A DNA stretch of 57,179 bases from Flavobacteriaceae bacterium (lineage in GTDB: Bacteria; Bacteroidota; Bacteroidia; Flavobacteriales; Flavobacteriaceae). Numbering within the stretch: the first letter of the stretch is position 1; each line of letters opens with the position of its first letter. This document shows, one piece after another, positions 10,671 through 19,542 of this stretch. Location: positions 1 through 57,179 of the forward strand of contig JADHME010000003.1 in NCBI GenBank assembly GCA_016780245.1, given 5' to 3'. Both the position numbers and the translations under genes were made by a program. Below the pieces are notes generated by a model that searched no databases, was not told the DNA's origin, and saw only the letters and a list, made by a program, of their open reading frames with translations.

Positions 10671-11804
10671 ATGAAGTACTGTAAAAAATGCTTACAGCCT
10701 GATACAAGGCCAAATGAAAAATTTATCAATGGAGTATGCTCAATTTGCAGATATTATGATTCTGTTGAAGATATAGATTGGAACTCCAGATATGAGCAAC
10801 TTCAAGATTATTTAAAAAATAGAAAGAAAAAATCTGTTAAAAATTCATTCCAAAAATTTGATTGTATTATTGGAGTAAGTGGAGGAAAAGATAGCACTAG
10901 ACAAGCTTTGTGGGTAAGGGACAAATTAAAACTTAATCCATTACTATGGAGTTTGTCTTATCCGCCTGAGCAAATTTGTGATATTGGGACAAAAAATATC
11001 TCAAATTTAATTAATCTTGGTTTTGATTTAGTTGTTTCTAGCCCATCACCAAAAACTTGGAGGGATTTAATTAAAGAATCTTTTTTTAAATTTTCTAACC
11101 ATATGAGAACTTCAGAGCTAGCTTTATTTAGTTCAGTGCCTCAGGCAGCATTAGCCTACAAAATTCCAATTATTTTTTGGGGAGAAACACCAATGCAAGT
11201 TGGAGACTTGAGTGCAGTTGGAGAAGAGGGCTGGGATGGAAACAATATGAAAAATTCAAATACACTCAGTAGCGGGCATCAATGGATGATTGATATGGGT
11301 TACAAAAGAGAAAAATTGATTCCATATATATACCCTGACAAGAATCAATTTGAACTACAAGATCTTCAAATTATCTACTTAGGATGGTATTTGGGAGATT
11401 GGTCGCTTACAAACAATGCAAAGTATTCAAACTTAAATGGTCTTATAAATAGATCAGAAGACTATATAAATACTGGCGACATACATGGTACGAGCGCTCT
11501 AGATGATAACTGGCAAATCATGAATCAAATGATTAAATATTATAAGTTTGGTTTTGGATTTGTTACTGAAATTATTTGTGAAGATATTCAAAGAGGACAC
11601 ATTGATAGGAAAAGCGGAATTAAATGGATTAAAAAATATGATGGAAAATGCTCTGATGAATATGTATATTCATTTTGTAAATATATCGACATTTCAGTTG
11701 ATGAATTTTGGTGGCAGGTTAGAAAGTCAGCAAATAGAGATTTATTTATTGTTAAGAATGATGGTCAAATTGTTCCAAAATTTAAAGTTGGAGAGGACCT
11801 ATGA
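10671..11804 (+). CDS. pseA: N-acetyl sugar amidotransferase (WbpG/PseA family)
   Basis: 377 residues. An N-terminal two-pair Cys cluster (CKKC ... CSIC) is followed by the PP-loop ATP pyrophosphatase motif SGGKDS at residues 70-75. This family adenylates an acetamido group on a sugar and replaces its oxygen with ammonia, giving an acetamidino group. Ammonia comes from a HisH/HisF pair, and exactly such a pair follows with 4-base overlaps. In Campylobacter PseA converts pseudaminate to its acetamidino form; in Pseudomonas O-antigen loci WbpG acts with HisH and HisF homologues. The precise substrate is inferred. Confidence 0.85.
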   Translation: MKYCKKCLQPDTRPNEKFINGVCSICRYYDSVEDIDWNSRYEQLQDYLKNRKKKSVKNSFQKFDCIIGVSGGKDSTRQALWVRDKLKLNPLLWSLSYPPEQICDIGTKNISNLINLGFDLVVSSPSPKTWRDLIKESFFKFSNHMRTSELALFSSVPQAALAYKIPIIFWGETPMQVGDLSAVGEEGWDGNNMKNSNTLSSGHQWMIDMGYKREKLIPYIYPDKNQFELQDLQIIYLGWYLGDWSLTNNAKYSNLNGLINRSEDYINTGDIHGTSALDDNWQIMNQMIKYYKFGFGFVTEIICEDIQRGHIDRKSGIKWIKKYDGKCSDEYVYSFCKYIDISVDEFWWQVRKSANRDLFIVKNDGQIVPKFKVGEDL

Positions 11805-12409
11805 TTTCTGTAGGCATAGTTGATTATGGTGTTGGGAATATACATTCTTTGAGTAAATCTTTAAGGATTGCGGGTTTTAGACCAGAAATATCATCTAGCA
11901 AGGAACTTCTCAGTAAATCGGATATCATTTTACTTCCAGGAGTTGGGTCATTTTCTTTTGCGATTGATAATCTCAAAAAGTCAGGACTTGATAGTTTCAT
12001 AATTAAACAATCTAAAATTAATAAACCAATTATAGGCATTTGTCTTGGAATGCAACTTTTGTGTAGTAATTCTACTGAAGGAGGCATTAATAAGGGACTC
12101 GGAATTATACCAGGTAAAATTAAAAGAATGAGTAATTCTAAATTTCATATTGGATGGAATAGCATTCAACTTAAAAATAAAAATCATTTTCTAAAGAGAT
12201 TTAATAATCATGAGTTCTTTTTTAATCATGGCTACCAATTTGCAGGCAATCAAAAGTATGTAATTGCCGAAACAGAATTTGAAAAAAGTTTTCCAACCAT
12301 AATAAAAAAAAATAATACAATCGGATTTCAATTCCATCCTGAAAAAAGTCAAAAAGCTGGAATTCAATTACTTAAAAAAACAATTAAATCAATTTCAAAC
12401 ATAGAATGA
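11801..12409 (+). CDS. hisH: HisH-type glutamine amidotransferase subunit (LPS-locus paralogue)
   Basis: 202 residues, class I glutaminase. It shows VDYGVGNIHS at the N-terminus, the nucleophile in GICLGMQ (Cys81) and the His-x-Glu pair in FQFHPEKS near residues 179-181, so the catalytic triad is complete. In histidine biosynthesis HisH feeds ammonia to HisF. Here it is locked between two sugar amidotransferases by 4-base overlaps, with no other his genes in view. Its likely job is releasing ammonia from glutamine for acetamidino formation. Confidence 0.9.
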   Translation: MISVGIVDYGVGNIHSLSKSLRIAGFRPEISSSKELLSKSDIILLPGVGSFSFAIDNLKKSGLDSFIIKQSKINKPIIGICLGMQLLCSNSTEGGINKGLGIIPGKIKRMSNSKFHIGWNSIQLKNKNHFLKRFNNHEFFFNHGYQFAGNQKYVIAETEFEKSFPTIIKKNNTIGFQFHPEKSQKAGIQLLKKTIKSISNIE

Positions 12410-13176
12410 TAAAGAAAAGAATATCAGCTTCAGTGATAGTCAAATCTAATAGAGTTGTCCAATCTATATCGTATAGAAAGTATTTGCCAATAGGCTCAAT
12501 AGAGCCTGTGGTTGAAAATTTAGATAGATGGGGAGTTGATGAAATAATAATTTTTGATATTGATAGAAGTAAAAATAATCTTGGGCCGAATTACGACCTA
12601 ATTAAAGCTATTAGCTCTATTCCAATTTCTACGCCTTTAGCTTATGCAGGAGGTATAAATAATTATAAGGATGCTATCAGAGTAATATCATCTGGTTCTG
12701 AGAGAGTTATTGTAGATAATTTATTTTTTAAAAATCCAAAAAATATTAAAAACATATCAAATGCAATTGGGTCCCAGGCTCTATTGCTAGCATTACCACT
12801 TTCAATTAATAAGAATGGCATATTTCACTATAATTACCTAAATAAAAAATCTAAATTATTAGACTTGCATAAAATTTTAGATTTAAAACCTTACTTTTCA
12901 GAACTTATAATTATTGATTATTTATCACAAGGATTTGACTCAAAGTTTGATATCGGTTTGTTAGAAATTTTTAACGAGAATGATATAGATCTAGTATGCT
13001 ATGGCGGGATTGGTGCTAGTGAATTGTCCTCACAAATATTAGCTTCTAAAAATGTTAAGTCAATTGCGTTTGGAAATATTTTAAATTACGGCGAATTAAA
13101 ATTTCAAGAAATCAAGAAAAGTATAAAATATTCTAAAAAAAATCTTAGACGCTCAATATTTAGGGAGAAAATATAA
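12406..13176 (+). CDS. hisF: HisF-type ammonia-channel subunit (cyclase catalytic residues apparently lost)
   Basis: 256 residues, the length of imidazole glycerol phosphate synthase HisF, with the half-barrel repeats visible as AYAGGINNYKDA and CYGGIGASEL. The usual N-terminal CLDV, whose Asp is catalytic in the cyclase, is replaced by an ASVIV segment, and the second catalytic Asp (in a VxIDxW-type strand) is replaced by LALPLSI. Both losses are judged by eye. They argue against histidine synthesis and for a role as scaffold and ammonia tunnel for the amidotransferases at 10671 and 13178. It overlaps hisH by ATGA. Confidence 0.85.
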   Translation: MIKKRISASVIVKSNRVVQSISYRKYLPIGSIEPVVENLDRWGVDEIIIFDIDRSKNNLGPNYDLIKAISSIPISTPLAYAGGINNYKDAIRVISSGSERVIVDNLFFKNPKNIKNISNAIGSQALLLALPLSINKNGIFHYNYLNKKSKLLDLHKILDLKPYFSELIIIDYLSQGFDSKFDIGLLEIFNENDIDLVCYGGIGASELSSQILASKNVKSIAFGNILNYGELKFQEIKKSIKYSKKNLRRSIFREKI

Positions 13177-13177
13177 T

Positions 13178-14398
13178 ATGGAAACAGCTTCCCAATGTTC
13201 AAGGTGTTTATACGATACAAGCCATCCTTTGGGTCTAGAAATTAATGAAAAAGGAATTTGTTCAGGATGTTTGATACATGAAGAGAAAGACTATTTAGAC
13301 TGGGATCAAAGATGGAATGATTTGCTAGACCTTGTTAAGGATTATAAATGCAAACAAAAAGTTAAATATGATTGCATAGTCCCTGTTTCTGGAGCAAATG
13401 ACTCTTATTTCATTCTTCATGTAGTAAAAAATAAACTTAACTTAAATCCCTTAGTCGTAACATATAACAAATACTTTAATACTCCCATTGGAATTAAAAA
13501 TTTAGCAAATTTAAGAACGAAATTCGATGTAGATGTATTAATTCAAAATATTAATCCTACAATCGTCAAAAAAATAACTAAAACAACTTTATTTCAATTA
13601 GGAAGTATGTATTGGCCATGCATTGCAGGCCAGACTGTTTTTCCAGTACAAACGTCAATAAGATATAACATACCTTTGATTATCTGGGGAGCTCATCAGG
13701 GACTAGAGCAAGTTGGAATGTTTTCACATTTACATAATGTTGAGATGACAAGACGATATAGAAAAGACCATGATTTAATGAGTATGGAAGCAGATGACAT
13801 GCTCAATACATTTAATACTTTATCAGAAGAGGACATGTGTCAATACAGATATCCATCAGACAGCGATCTAAGAAAAGCTGGAACAAGAGGCATCTATCTT
13901 GGTAATTACATAAGATGGGATCCAAAAGCACAGCATGAGGAAATGATTAAATTATATGGTTATGAATCAGCTTCTTTTAATAGAACATTTGAAACTTATG
14001 ATCATATTGATTGCTATAACTATCTTAATATTCATGATTATCTAAAATACCTCAAAACTGGCTTTTCAAAAGTTACTGATCATGCCTGTAGAGAAATAAG
14101 ACATGGCAGACTGAGAAAACCACAAGCAAAGTCATTAGTAAGCTACTATGAAAAGAGAAAAATACAGAATCAAAATCTTTTTTATGATTGGCTTGGAGTA
14201 GATGAAAATTCTTTTAATTTTATTTTAAGAAAAATTGCTGAAGAGAATAATAGGAACCCAAATAATATTGAAATTAGCCATAGAAAGAAAAACAAAAGTG
14301 TTTCTAATAATCTAATGAAACTAGATTATAAGATAAATAGCTCTATCAATCGTGATAAAAAAACTCAATATATTACTATCGGAAAAGGCTATCCGTAG
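13178..14398 (+). CDS. Second N-acetyl sugar amidotransferase family protein
   Basis: 406 residues with the same architecture as the protein at 10671: N-terminal paired cysteines (CSRC ... CSGC), then a PP-loop. The loop reads SGANDS (residues 71-76) instead of SGGKDS, so the family's usual Lys is Asn. Downstream, IIWGAHQGLEQVG matches the IIFWGETPMQVG segment of the first copy, and a C-terminal RHGRLRK region is shared with this group. It probably takes ammonia from the same HisH/HisF pair and acts on a second sugar or position, or it is a modified partner. The family is clear; activity is uncertain because of the loop change. Confidence 0.78.
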   Translation: METASQCSRCLYDTSHPLGLEINEKGICSGCLIHEEKDYLDWDQRWNDLLDLVKDYKCKQKVKYDCIVPVSGANDSYFILHVVKNKLNLNPLVVTYNKYFNTPIGIKNLANLRTKFDVDVLIQNINPTIVKKITKTTLFQLGSMYWPCIAGQTVFPVQTSIRYNIPLIIWGAHQGLEQVGMFSHLHNVEMTRRYRKDHDLMSMEADDMLNTFNTLSEEDMCQYRYPSDSDLRKAGTRGIYLGNYIRWDPKAQHEEMIKLYGYESASFNRTFETYDHIDCYNYLNIHDYLKYLKTGFSKVTDHACREIRHGRLRKPQAKSLVSYYEKRKIQNQNLFYDWLGVDENSFNFILRKIAEENNRNPNNIEISHRKKNKSVSNNLMKLDYKINSSINRDKKTQYITIGKGYP

Positions 14399-14414
14399 AC
14401 CTGGATTTTCGAAA

Positions 14415-15434
14415 ATGAAAGAGAAATTTAGAGAAATATATGATGATCAAGATCTTTATGACAATCTTAGATTAGATATTAAATTTACAAGAGTTTTCAT
14501 AAGATACGCTGTAAGAGTTTTTGGAATTAAACATTCAATTCTAATACTTAACTGTGCACTGAGTCTTGCTTCATATAAAAAGGGTTTTAGTTACCATGCC
14601 TATTTAATAAGAATTAATATATATAGATTAAAGAATTTCCTATATCTGTCATCTGAGGATTATCAAGAATCATTTCGTATTAAAGAAAAATGGGCACAAT
14701 ACGTAATAAAGCATTCTCCAAGCAAAAAGGCTATAGGTAATGCAGAATATTATTCTAAGATAGTATCGGCTGATGATAGCAATCCTAAAGAAGTCTGTGA
14801 AAATAATTTAAAAAAATTTTATATTTATGGCCCATCAGCACAAAATGATCCTCAAGAAAAATATAATGAATATACTTTAATTCATCTAAAACCATTCCCA
14901 AAAGAATTAAATTTTCATAATGAAATCCTATTTTCCAACTCCTTTTATTTTACAAATGCAATTAAAGGAAACATAAAGCTGCAAGAAAATTTTTATAAAA
15001 GGTATAAACAAATATATGTAACATGTATGACTTCACAGCTGCCTTCAAATTTCATTAGAGTTCCTCTATCCAATGAAGGATTTATGGCAAGTGAGATGGG
15101 TCTGCAGAGAATATTAAAATTTCTGATACAAAAATATGGAAATCTTGAATGCATAATTGAAGGATTTGATTTTTATTTATCAGAAGACGCATATCAAAAT
15201 AAAAATTATGATAAGTTAACTAGAAAACAGTCTGAAATAGATGAAGGAGAAATATGTCTTTCTATAGCAGAGCATGATTTTTATTTTAACTTCATAAAAA
15301 CAAGACAACTGATGAATAATATAAAACTAATTGATTCTTATGATTTTCAAAAAATCATTTCCATGAGTCCTGAGCAATATTGTAGTGAATTATTCAGAGT
15401 TAGAAACTTCAAAATGATAAAAAAATATATTTAG
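14415..15434 (+). CDS. Unknown protein, candidate sugar transferase
   Basis: About 339 residues from the ATG at 14415. An upstream GTG at 14352 is in frame but would overlap the previous gene by 47 bases. I do not recognise the family with confidence. An N-terminal helical, basic region is followed near residue 140 by KFYIYGPSAQNDP, which could be a nucleotide-binding strand-loop. Later come SNEGFMASEMGLQR, IEGFDFYLSED and IAEHDFYFNF. The last two recall the GFDFY and HD elements of sialyltransferase-like proteins, which is a weak visual resemblance. No signal peptide or membrane span is seen. It sits directly after the nonulosonate genes and abuts the next transferase, so a nonulosonate transferase is a reasonable guess. 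Confidence 0.5.
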   Translation: MKEKFREIYDDQDLYDNLRLDIKFTRVFIRYAVRVFGIKHSILILNCALSLASYKKGFSYHAYLIRINIYRLKNFLYLSSEDYQESFRIKEKWAQYVIKHSPSKKAIGNAEYYSKIVSADDSNPKEVCENNLKKFYIYGPSAQNDPQEKYNEYTLIHLKPFPKELNFHNEILFSNSFYFTNAIKGNIKLQENFYKRYKQIYVTCMTSQLPSNFIRVPLSNEGFMASEMGLQRILKFLIQKYGNLECIIEGFDFYLSEDAYQNKNYDKLTRKQSEIDEGEICLSIAEHDFYFNFIKTRQLMNNIKLIDSYDFQKIISMSPEQYCSELFRVRNFKMIKKYI

Positions 15435-16772
15435 ATGAGTTATATGAATGACTTAGAATTTGATAAAAGTCGCGAATTTTTTTTATCCCATAAAAAAAAT
15501 TTTAGTAAATTTGAAATAGACTTAGATAATTTGTACTTAAAATATCAAAATAAATCAAAAATAATTGTTTTGCTTGATTATTGGATCTTTAATATTTTTT
15601 TACTAAAGAAAATATACGGCTCAAAAGGCTTAATAGATTTTTGCAATAGTGATATTAATAATCCTCAAAGATTTAGTTTTCTATATGAAATTGATAATTC
15701 AAATAAGAAATATGAAATAAAGTTCAAAAAAAATAATTCTAAATATTTTTATGCTTTAAAGTTTTTTCATAAAAAGATATTTATTCCTGGAGCTCACTTA
15801 GATAACTTATTTAAAAAATTGCAAAATCTAATCTCTTTGAAATTTATTTTATCCATACCCACAAAAGCAAATGAAGAAATTGAGAATGGGTTAAAACACA
15901 TACTAAAAAATATATTTAAAGATAAATTTGATAATTCAGAGATCAACGTTATTTTTAAAAAAATTCCTAAAGTTTTCATTTCATCCAATGTATCCGTACT
16001 ATACAACAGTATTAATGTTTCAGGATCTTCTTCCTCTTTCTTAGAATATGAGGGCTTTGAAAATATTTTTTTATTGAATTCTAATTTATATATAGAAGGC
16101 ATCCAGCATGGTGGAGGATATGATATTTTTAAAGTGGATTATTTTGCTGATTATGAAAAAAACCTATGTGATAAATTTTTTGGATGGGGCTTTTCAGATA
16201 ACAACATAAAGCAAACAAAATTTAAGCATATTTCTAAAAAATCTGAAAATAATATTCGAAGAGTATTGTGGATTGAAGATTCAAAAGTTCCACTTTTTTA
16301 TTTTTATTCCATGCCATGCCACCATCTTCAATCTATAAATTCTGATTCAAAAAAATATATTCATAAAGAACTTAATCTTAATCAAACGGAATACACTAGC
16401 ATGTTTCATCCATCTTCAAATTCAGATTTATATAAGAATTTTAGAAAAAATAGTTTCAATATATCCTCTGGAGGACAATCAGAGAAAAAATTTTATGCTA
16501 ATGACATCCTAATATTTGATAATTCTGGTTCGACATTGATTCATTTTGCAATTGAAAGCCAGATGATTTTTTATAATATAATTAGCCGTTCTGATTATAA
16601 AAATTTTAGTGAATCTCAGAAAGAATTTTTCTTAATTCAAAGAAAGTATGATTTCGGTATTTTTAATGACGAAGATAATAAGCTCTCAAATTCAATCAGT
16701 AAAATTAAATTAAACAGTAATTATCATTTACCAAAAGAATTAATAGATTTTTATGAAAGTAATTTTAAATAA
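15435..16772 (+). CDS. Putative surface-carbohydrate transferase, LIC12162-like
   Basis: 445 residues with a probable two-domain GT-B shape. EGIQHGGGYDIF near residue 222, followed by DKFFGWGFSD, matches the QHGGGYG ... D-F-WGW pattern of the LIC12162 family of putative transferases. Near the C-terminus, IFDNSGSTLIHFAIES resembles the DxxxST loop that binds the donor nucleotide in CDP-glycerol- and Kdo-transferase-like enzymes. It begins one base after the stop of the preceding gene. Use of the CMP-nonulosonate made upstream is inferred from position. It is the last gene of the first rightward block. Confidence 0.62.
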   Translation: MSYMNDLEFDKSREFFLSHKKNFSKFEIDLDNLYLKYQNKSKIIVLLDYWIFNIFLLKKIYGSKGLIDFCNSDINNPQRFSFLYEIDNSNKKYEIKFKKNNSKYFYALKFFHKKIFIPGAHLDNLFKKLQNLISLKFILSIPTKANEEIENGLKHILKNIFKDKFDNSEINVIFKKIPKVFISSNVSVLYNSINVSGSSSSFLEYEGFENIFLLNSNLYIEGIQHGGGYDIFKVDYFADYEKNLCDKFFGWGFSDNNIKQTKFKHISKKSENNIRRVLWIEDSKVPLFYFYSMPCHHLQSINSDSKKYIHKELNLNQTEYTSMFHPSSNSDLYKNFRKNSFNISSGGQSEKKFYANDILIFDNSGSTLIHFAIESQMIFYNIISRSDYKNFSESQKEFFLIQRKYDFGIFNDEDNKLSNSISKIKLNSNYHLPKELIDFYESNFK

Positions 16773-16823
16773 TTAATGTTTTATTTGTGAATTCGTATGT
16801 TATTTTTTGTCACTCTATTTTTA

Positions 16824-17507
16824 TTAATGCCATATACGTACCCTTAGATTTTTTCTTTGAGATAGTAACTTTAGTATTTTTTGCTCCCTTTTCTTTGTTA
16901 GCATAGACTGCGATAATATTTGATATTGAGAATGAAACTCAACATAAAGAAAGCTTATATGGTCAATTGTTCCCTCTTTGATAAGATGTTCTAAAAGGTC
17001 GACTTCAGCACCTTCAATGTCCATTTTCACAATAATTTTTTCATATTTGTTAGATGCTTCTGCTAAATAAGCAGAAAAGTCAATTAAATTTACTTTAATT
17101 GCATTATCTTCTATAACTTCATATAAATCAGAGTTATGTTCTTTAATAACTGAACCTCCTTGAGCAAACTTTCCTCCTTCTTTAGAGTCTAAGCCATATA
17201 AATTATATCTTCCAGAACTGACACCAACTCCAATATCATGCAATATAACTTTTCCCGATTTAATTTCAGGAATTTTTTTTAATTCATCACAACAGAATGG
17301 GTTTGGTTCAAAAAGTTCAAACTTTATATTTAAATGATTATAGTATTTCTTAAACCATTTATAGCCTTGGCCTAAATTTGATCCCAAGTCTAAAAATAAA
17401 ACTTCATCGCTTAATTTTAAACTTGATGCATCTTTTTTAACAAATATATGCTCTCTATACCGGTGAATTTTAGCTTCCAGTCTATTTATTAAATCTAAAA
17501 TTTTCAT
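16824..17507 (-). CDS. FkbM-family SAM-dependent methyltransferase
   Basis: 227 residues on the minus strand. DLGSNLGQ (residues 40-47) is SAM motif I, ELFEPNP ends the second strand, and VKMDIEGAE (160-168) is the FkbM signature. FkbM-type enzymes O-methylate sugars and small molecules, and they are common in polysaccharide loci. This gene is convergent with the transferase at 15435-16772 (51-base gap) and divergent from wzz. It therefore interrupts the otherwise rightward operon and must have its own promoter in the 190-base gap upstream. The target hydroxyl is unknown. Confidence 0.85.
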   Translation of the reverse strand: MKILDLINRLEAKIHRYREHIFVKKDASSLKLSDEVLFLDLGSNLGQGYKWFKKYYNHLNIKFELFEPNPFCCDELKKIPEIKSGKVILHDIGVGVSSGRYNLYGLDSKEGGKFAQGGSVIKEHNSDLYEVIEDNAIKVNLIDFSAYLAEASNKYEKIIVKMDIEGAEVDLLEHLIKEGTIDHISFLYVEFHSQYQILSQSMLTKKREQKILKLLSQRKNLRVRIWH

Positions 17508-17697
17508 ACATACTTGATATTTATAATCTATATCTTAATACAGATTTGCTTTTATTTTTCTTGAAAAAAGCTTAACTAAACAATTTATAGAAAAACTTAG
17601 TATAAAATTTTAAAATATATATTTAATTCAATTTTAGTTAATAAATATTCTTATTTTCTATCTAAAAACAATATCATCGTTTAAAATAATCAACTAA
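17508..17697. promoter_or_regulatory. Divergent intergenic region with a candidate rightward promoter for wzz
   Basis: The 190-base gap between the leftward FkbM gene and rightward wzz must hold promoters for both. On the plus strand TTGAAA (17561-17566) is followed after 17 bases by TTTATA (17584-17589), with TATAGA two bases on and a TATAAA at 17601-17606. These are plausible sigma-70-like elements, though chance matches are common in DNA this AT-rich. On the minus strand several TATAAA-like sites exist and I cannot choose among them. I see no ops/JUMPstart GGCGGTAG element. Confidence 0.35.
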
Positions 17698-18633
17698 ATG
17701 AGCACCAATTCAACAAATATTCTTGAAAAGGAATTAAGTATCACATCCTTATTTTATTTATTTTTAAAAAATAAAGGCTTTATAGCTTCATTTTCTTTTA
17801 TTTTCGCCATTTCATCAGTATTTATAGCATTGTCATTGTCACCGATTTTTTCATCAAACATTGTTTTAAAATCAGTTCAAGAAAATGAACCTTCATTATC
17901 TACCGGACTTGGTATGTTGGGAGGTATTGCTAGTATCAGTGGAAGTTTAGGTTTAAATCCAGATGAAGAAGCAATGCTGGCTATGAAACACGCTGTAAGT
18001 AGAGACTTTTTTAAGAAAATTTACGCCGATCAAGAATTTAAGAAGAATCTCATGGCCTATGATTCATATAATCCAAATAATAAATCAAATTTATATGATC
18101 AATCTATTTATGATTCAGAAACCAAAAAATGGATTATTGAACCAATTTTTCTCGTTGCTCATAAAAGATTTACGACTCAGCATATGAAAATATACCAAGA
18201 AAAAGTCGGAGGTTTTGTAAATATATCAATCGAACATAAGTCACCAATAATTGCCAAAGAATGGGCGGATCTTATGTTTAGAGAACTAAATAAATATATG
18301 AAAGAAGTTTCTTCGCAGAAAATAAATAGAGAAGTCGAGTATCTTAATAACGAATTAAATAAAACCTCAAGCTCTGAATTAAAAAAAGTTGTTGCGCAAT
18401 TGCTTGAGAGTAAAATTCAAAAGCAAATGTATGGAAACATATCTGATGATTATATTTTTGAAATAGTCGATTCTGCTTATGTTCCTTATGAAAGAGCAAG
18501 GCCTTCAAGAGCATTTATTTGCATAATGATAACCGCATTAGGCTTTTTTTTATCTTGCTTAATTGTTTTTATATTAGATAACTTCAAAAAAAGAATTAAA
18601 TTAAATCCACCTTTTATTGAAAACGTGGAATAA
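17698..18633 (+). CDS. wzz: Wzz-type polysaccharide chain-length determinant
   Basis: 311 residues with two membrane spans, about residues 29-50 and 273-293, and a large periplasmic region between them. The glycine-rich GLGMLGGIASISGSLGL stretch follows the first span region, and PYERARPSRAF just before the second span is the Pro-rich motif of Wzz proteins. There is no C-terminal tyrosine-kinase domain, so this is the short O-antigen type (PCP-1-like). It sets the chain length of Wzy-made polymers in the inner membrane. It heads the second rightward block, with rmlD 15 bases after it. Confidence 0.85.
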   Translation: MSTNSTNILEKELSITSLFYLFLKNKGFIASFSFIFAISSVFIALSLSPIFSSNIVLKSVQENEPSLSTGLGMLGGIASISGSLGLNPDEEAMLAMKHAVSRDFFKKIYADQEFKKNLMAYDSYNPNNKSNLYDQSIYDSETKKWIIEPIFLVAHKRFTTQHMKIYQEKVGGFVNISIEHKSPIIAKEWADLMFRELNKYMKEVSSQKINREVEYLNNELNKTSSSELKKVVAQLLESKIQKQMYGNISDDYIFEIVDSAYVPYERARPSRAFICIMITALGFFLSCLIVFILDNFKKRIKLNPPFIENVE

Positions 18634-18648
18634 ACATACTTCACTAAA

Positions 18649-19542
18649 ATGAAAATTTTGGTAATTGGTTCATCTGGTCAGCTCGGAACTCAAATATTCA
18701 ATTTAAAAAATTCATTAAATTTTCTTGATTTTTATTTCTGCAACAAACATGATCTAGACATATCATCCCCTGAAAGTATAGATAGCTTTTTTGTCAATAA
18801 TAAATTTGATGTTGTGATAAATTGCGCTGCTTATACAAGTGTTGACGAAGCTGAAAAGAATTTTAAGTATGCAAAAATAATAAATGGATATTCTATAGAT
18901 TATATTTGTAAGTCATTAGAAAAACATAAGCCAGATACTAAGTTTATCCATCTAAGCACAGATTATATTTTTGATGGTGAATTTTTAAAGCCAATATGTG
19001 AAAAAGATATACCAAATCCAATCTCAAAATATGGAAAAAGCAAGCTACTAGGAGAGGAAATGCTACAGAAATCAAAAATCCCAAGCATCATAATAAGAGT
19101 AAGTTGGCTTTATTCCATTTTTGGTAAAAATTTTATGAAAACTATAATCAATCTCTCCAAAACTAAAAAATCCATAAGTGTTATAAGTGATCAAATCGGA
19201 TCTCCAACAAGCGCAAATGATCTTGTTGAATGCATATTAAGAATTATAGCTTCAGAAAGATTTAATGATTATGCTCAAAAAAAAGGCATATTTCATTTTT
19301 GCAATAAAGGTTCATGTAGCTGGTACGAATTCGCAAAAGAAATTTTATTATTAACTTCTTCTGATTGTAAGATATGTCCAATAACAACAGATGAATACAA
19401 AACACTTGCACAAAGACCAAAATATTCAGTCCTTGATACATCAAAGATAGAGAGCTCTTTTGGTCTAGAAATCAATTCTTGGAAAGATGCTCTTCAAAAT
19501 ACCATTAATTCTGAAAATACAAATTATAATAAATCAATATGA
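18649..19542 (+). CDS. rmlD: dTDP-4-dehydrorhamnose reductase
   Basis: 297 residues, extended short-chain dehydrogenase. IGSSGQLGTQ is the NAD(P)H-binding loop, STDYIFDGE is a RmlD signature, and YGKSKLLGE holds the YxxxK catalytic pair. It reduces dTDP-4-keto-L-rhamnose to dTDP-L-rhamnose, the last step of the pathway. Length matches the family. It overlaps rmlB by 4 bases, and all four rml genes are adjacent (order D-B-A-C). Confidence 0.94.
   Translation: MKILVIGSSGQLGTQIFNLKNSLNFLDFYFCNKHDLDISSPESIDSFFVNNKFDVVINCAAYTSVDEAEKNFKYAKIINGYSIDYICKSLEKHKPDTKFIHLSTDYIFDGEFLKPICEKDIPNPISKYGKSKLLGEEMLQKSKIPSIIIRVSWLYSIFGKNFMKTIINLSKTKKSISVISDQIGSPTSANDLVECILRIIASERFNDYAQKKGIFHFCNKGSCSWYEFAKEILLLTSSDCKICPITTDEYKTLAQRPKYSVLDTSKIESSFGLEINSWKDALQNTINSENTNYNKSI

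Noticed and set aside
11548-11823. A 91-codon ORF on the plus strand inside the amidotransferase and hisH junction
   Set aside because: It lies in another frame of the well-supported amidotransferase gene and has no recognisable motif or ribosome site.
11801-13176. HisH/HisF as histidine biosynthesis genes
   Set aside because: They are locked between two sugar amidotransferases, no other his gene is present, and HisF seems to lack the cyclase Asp residues.
16773-16823. A bidirectional terminator between the convergent genes
   Set aside because: There are T-runs but no convincing inverted repeat.
17508-17697. An ops/JUMPstart element for RfaH control
   Set aside because: No GGCGGTAG-like sequence was seen here or before other glycan blocks.
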